Of a stretch of 8,089 nt of DNA, positions 5,785-8,089 are shown in pieces. The notes under the pieces were generated by a model that did no database searches, had not been told where the DNA came from, and saw nothing but the letters and a program-made list of their open reading frames with translations. Numbering within the stretch: the first letter of the stretch is position 1; the number at the start of each line of letters is the position of its first letter. Source of the stretch: an uncultured Bacilli bacterium (GTDB lineage: Bacteria > Bacillota_I > Bacilli_A > RF39 > UBA660); NCBI GenBank assembly GCA_947623705.1, contig CANQHT010000054.1:1-8089 (forward strand). The letters are read 5' to 3'. The position numbers and the translations under genes were made by a program.

Positions 5785-6951
5785 TTAATTAGTTAATTTT
5801 TTAACTGCCAAATGATATTTAGTATCACTATTTTCATATGCTACTCTTTCCGTTAAGAAAAGCATAGCTAAGAAATTAATTGTTGATGACCCACCATAAC
5901 TAAGTAATGGAAGTGGCACACCTGTTAAAGGAATTATGGCGAGCATTCCTCCTAAATTAATAATGATATGGAAAGTAAAGAACCAAAATGTTCCATAAGC
6001 AATAATCGAATTTCGTAAAGTATAAGCTTCTTTCGCAATCTTTAATATTCGGTACAATAAGAAAATGTATAAACCAATAACAAAGATGCCCATTAAAAGA
6101 CCTAATTCTTCGATGATAATCGCAAAGATAAAATCGGTATGACTTTCGGGTAAATATAAATGTTTTTGAGTACTATTACCAATACCGACACCTGTTAATC
6201 CCCCATTATTAATGGCAATAAAACCATTACAAACTTGATAACCCGTATCTTCTTTATATCTTTGACAAGGATTTTGAAAGTTAAATCTTTTCATTTGTTC
6301 ACTATTTAAAATATCGGCTCCACTATATAAAAGAGCTCCGACTAAAACAACTCCCGCAATCCCAATTAACATGACTATTTTCGGTAAATTACTCTTATGA
6401 ATTGGCACACTTATAAAAATACAAAACGCAATCGCCATTAAAATTAAAGCACTACCAAAGTCTGGTTGCATTAAAATTAGAAATACTATGACTAATATTG
6501 GAATTAAAGGTAATAAATATAAATAAACATTTTTAACTTTTTTTCTTACCAAACTATTATAAAATATCGCCATAAAAATAATGGTAATCGATTTCGCAAA
6601 TTCACTCGGTTGGACCGCAAAACCAAGACCGGGAATATAAAACCAACTTTGGGCGTGATTCGTAATTTTACCATAGACTAAAAGTAAAGCTAAAGCGACA
6701 ATTATGCCGATCATACCAAGCCAAGATAAAGTTTTATACCATTTTGTTGGCACAACTAAAATAATTATTCCTAAAATAAAAGATAAAACTAAAAATATTA
6801 ATTGACGAACAAAAAAGTGGGTTGGAGCTAAATGATATCGTAAATCTGCCGTGGCAAAAGATGAAGAAAAAACCATCAAAAGACCTATACTACATAAGAG
6901 TATAGTTACAATTAATAAAGGTTTATCGATATTTTTGAATATTTTCTTCAT
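5785..6951 (-). CDS. ftsW: FtsW-type SEDS peptidoglycan glycosyltransferase
   Basis: Integral membrane enzyme that polymerises lipid II into glycan strands together with a class B penicillin-binding protein at the division septum. The 388 residues contain about ten hydrophobic segments and all SEDS signatures: QPSEFAK (114-120), QPDFGSA (162-168), the loop GNSTQKHLYLPESHTDFIFA containing the catalytic Asp273, and GVPLPLLSYGGSS (344-356). FtsW is favoured by the LPESHTDFIFA and LSYGGSS motifs. SpoVE, the sporulation paralogue, cannot be excluded in a spore former, since no division or mur genes flank it. A cysteine pair (C229, C241) sits in the large extracytoplasmic loop just before the catalytic segment. 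The ATG at 6951 has AGGA eight bases upstream; TTG 6954 would add one residue. comEA and comEC follow on the same strand. Confidence 0.92.
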   Translation of the reverse strand: MKKIFKNIDKPLLIVTILLCSIGLLMVFSSSFATADLRYHLAPTHFFVRQLIFLVLSFILGIIILVVPTKWYKTLSWLGMIGIIVALALLLVYGKITNHAQSWFYIPGLGFAVQPSEFAKSITIIFMAIFYNSLVRKKVKNVYLYLLPLIPILVIVFLILMQPDFGSALILMAIAFCIFISVPIHKSNLPKIVMLIGIAGVVLVGALLYSGADILNSEQMKRFNFQNPCQRYKEDTGYQVCNGFIAINNGGLTGVGIGNSTQKHLYLPESHTDFIFAIIIEELGLLMGIFVIGLYIFLLYRILKIAKEAYTLRNSIIAYGTFWFFTFHIIINLGGMLAIIPLTGVPLPLLSYGGSSTINFLAMLFLTERVAYENSDTKYHLAVKKLTN

Positions 6952-6974
6952 CAAATCATTCCTACCATAATCAT

Positions 6975-7003
6975 ATCATAAAATAACTAATATCTAAAGT
7001 TAA
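6975..7003 (-). promoter_or_regulatory. Candidate sigma-A promoter of ftsW
   Basis: On the minus strand TTAACT (7003-6998) and TATGAT (6980-6975) are separated by exactly 17 bases. These match the -35 and -10 consensus at four and five of six positions. The expected start near 6968 leaves a leader of about 17 bases containing the AGGA site. A perfect TTGACA also exists further upstream (7033-7028) but has no good -10 partner. Confidence 0.4.
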
Positions 7004-7083
7004 TAAATAAAAATAGCATAAAAATAATGTCAAAAAGTGACTAAGATTAATAAAATATAGTAGATACATAAAGGAGGTATAAT

Positions 7084-7278
7084 ATGTATTATTATGGAAA
7101 TAATGGCTACTATGGTGGTGGCTATGCTAGTACTCCTTGCTGCGGTGGTGGCGGTTATGCTGGATACACAAGTGGTTATGGTATAGGGGCTGCAATATGG
7201 ATTGTTTTATTCATTTTACTCGTAATAATTATTGGCGCTGGTTGGTTTACTGGTAATAACAATAATTTCAATAACTAA
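7084..7278 (+). CDS. YjcZ-like glycine/tyrosine-rich single-pass membrane microprotein
   Basis: A 64-residue protein with three parts: an N-terminal Gly/Tyr-rich segment (1-34, with CC at 19-20), a hydrophobic helix (about 35-55, GAAIWIVLFILLVIIIGAGW) and a short Asn-rich tail. The helix closely resembles the conserved core of YjcZ-family sporulation proteins of Bacillus (of the form IVVLFILLIIVGAS), which are also preceded by Gly/Tyr-rich sequence. Those proteins are tiny, sporulation-associated and of unknown molecular role. This copy has a longer glycine-rich part than usual. It has a near-perfect AAGGAGGT site (7071-7078) five bases before the ATG and a terminator immediately after the stop, so it is a well-expressed single-gene unit. 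It diverges from ftsW and converges on the partial gene to its right. Family assignment is by eye; a function in spores is inference supported by sigK nearby. Confidence 0.85.
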   Translation: MYYYGNNGYYGGGYASTPCCGGGGYAGYTSGYGIGAAIWIVLFILLVIIIGAGWFTGNNNNFNN

Positions 7279-7297
7279 GAGGTTTAAGCCTCTTTTT
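7278..7297 (+). terminator. Rho-independent terminator of the YjcZ-like gene
   Basis: AGAGG pairs with CCTCT (outer arms 7278-7282 and 7289-7293) around TTTAAG and is followed by a run of Ts to 7297. It overlaps the last base of the TAA stop. On the minus strand no T-run follows, so it serves only the plus-strand gene. Confidence 0.85.
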
Positions 7298-7309
7298 ATT
7301 TGGTTTCTT

Positions 7310-8089
7310 TCATTTTTTTATAATAAATGGTTCATCAACTGTACCATTTCCTTTGATAACACTTAAATCTTTACTTATATAAAAGACAGGACGATAATTT
7401 AAACTAGATTTATAATGTTTATCAGATACTACTGATTTTAATGTGATTGCATATTGGGAATAAATACCATAATCGTTAGCGTATCCACGAGTTGATAGTA
7501 ACCATTCTTCATTAGCATTATTAAGAATCCAAGAAGTCATACAAATTGCTTCATTTTTTGAATTATAATTGCAATCATATCCACCTTTTTGAATACTATA
7601 ATAATAGTCATGGATATACATTAATCCTATATTGAATTTTTTTGATTTTGCATATTCATTTTTGGTAACATAACACATTTTTTCATTTAAATGTCCCAAA
7701 TCTTTTGTTACTATATTACAAATTACCCCTTCTTTTCCTTCTTCGCTTACTGGAACATTTTCATAATATGTTGTTTTTTCTTGGCCAGTTTCAATTTTAT
7801 ACATTTTCTCTATATCTTTAGATGTTTGTTCGAAAAAACTCCAATACATTCTAGCATTATACCAATCTTTTTCAATTATCATATCTTTTATATCATTAGT
7901 TAAAGTATTGTAAAATGAATTATTATCAGTATTTAATGCTTTATAAATATTACTATCAGGCCAACTTGTATCTATATCTATATCATTACCATAAGTTATA
8001 GTACCCAAACTCTCTTCTTTTATTAATTTTACTTCATTATCTTCATTTATACCAATTATTCTATAACGATTACTACTATCACATTCTTC
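7310..8089 (-). CDS. Partial CDS, C-terminal part of a repeated-family, probably surface/extracellular protein (DUF6273-like)
   Basis: The frame is open to the right edge, giving 259 C-terminal residues and a TGA stop at 7310-7312; the N-terminus lies outside the window. The TTG at 8008 is not a credible start because coding continues upstream with RYRIIGINEDNEVKLIKEES, which matches the 'WRIIGvf...iKLIr.es' opening of a domain common in uncultured low-GC Bacillota. The rest also fits: 'AKSKKFNIGLMYIHDYYYS' (GLMYpsDY motif), 'MTSWI', 'LSTRGYANDYGIY', and the end 'YRPVFYISKDLSVIKGNGTVDEPFIIK', equivalent to the 'vRPVlYLkssv.i.gGdGt..nPY.i' tail. Family members often carry an N-terminal prepilin-like or membrane segment and appear in many copies per genome; that is recollection, as is the DUF6273 label. 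Several cysteines suggest an extracytoplasmic fold. The function is unknown. Confidence 0.75.
   Translation of the reverse strand, partial: EECDSSNRYRIIGINEDNEVKLIKEESLGTITYGNDIDIDTSWPDSNIYKALNTDNNSFYNTLTNDIKDMIIEKDWYNARMYWSFFEQTSKDIEKMYKIETGQEKTTYYENVPVSEEGKEGVICNIVTKDLGHLNEKMCYVTKNEYAKSKKFNIGLMYIHDYYYSIQKGGYDCNYNSKNEAICMTSWILNNANEEWLLSTRGYANDYGIYSQYAITLKSVVSDKHYKSSLNYRPVFYISKDLSVIKGNGTVDEPFIIKK

Noticed and set aside
7056..7061. TATAGT as the -10 of the YjcZ-like gene
   Set aside because: It matches five of six consensus positions, but no -35 hexamer is visible 16-18 bases upstream, so I do not call a promoter.
7310..7312. Mollicutes genetic code (TGA as Trp)
   Set aside because: Trp codons seen are TGG, and TGA here ends a protein at the expected end of its conserved tail, so the standard code fits.
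7691..7903. Plus-strand open frame opposite the right-hand partial gene
   Set aside because: It is antisense to a recognisable domain, Phe/Ile/Ser-rich and without a ribosome-binding site.

Overview
The window is strongly AT-rich, with compact genes, strong AGGAGG-type ribosome-binding sites and rho-independent terminators. This fits a low-GC Bacillota genome. A sigma-K gene with its pro-sequence and a YjcZ-like glycine-rich microprotein point to a spore-forming lineage, or one that recently was, within or near the class Bacilli. The overall style resembles uncultured gut Bacilli close to the Erysipelotrichia/Mollicutes side; that placement is inference. Trp is encoded by TGG, and the partial gene at the right edge ends at TGA, so the standard bacterial code (table 11) fits better than the Mollicutes code.

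Layout. Positions 1-1784 are a minus-strand operon read right to left: pduL (phosphotransacylase), dusB (tRNA-dihydrouridine synthase) and the first 78 codons of an unidentified protein that leaves the window. A short divergent intergenic region (1785-1861) separates it from a plus-strand 64-residue cysteine-rich protein with its own terminator. Next comes plus-strand sigK (late mother-cell sporulation sigma factor, apparently made as a pro-protein). sigK converges on the minus-strand cluster ftsW - comEA - comEC. This holds a SEDS peptidoglycan polymerase followed by the DNA receptor and membrane channel of natural transformation; comEC starts inside the end of comEA. A 132-bp divergent region separates ftsW from a plus-strand 64-residue Gly/Tyr-rich single-pass membrane protein of YjcZ type. 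The right end holds the C-terminal 259 residues of a minus-strand protein of a repeated, probably surface-exposed family.

How the parts relate. Three themes are present: central metabolism/tRNA modification (pduL, dusB), envelope and DNA uptake (ftsW, comEA, comEC), and sporulation (sigK, yjcZ-like). No stretch over 300 bases lacks a gene. I saw no tRNA, rRNA, CRISPR array, insertion sequence or prophage gene. I found no clear multi-gene novel system. The best leads are the unknown Cys-rich protein next to sigK, lineage-specific cysteines in ComEA and FtsW, the intact pro-sigK, and the truncated protein at the right edge.
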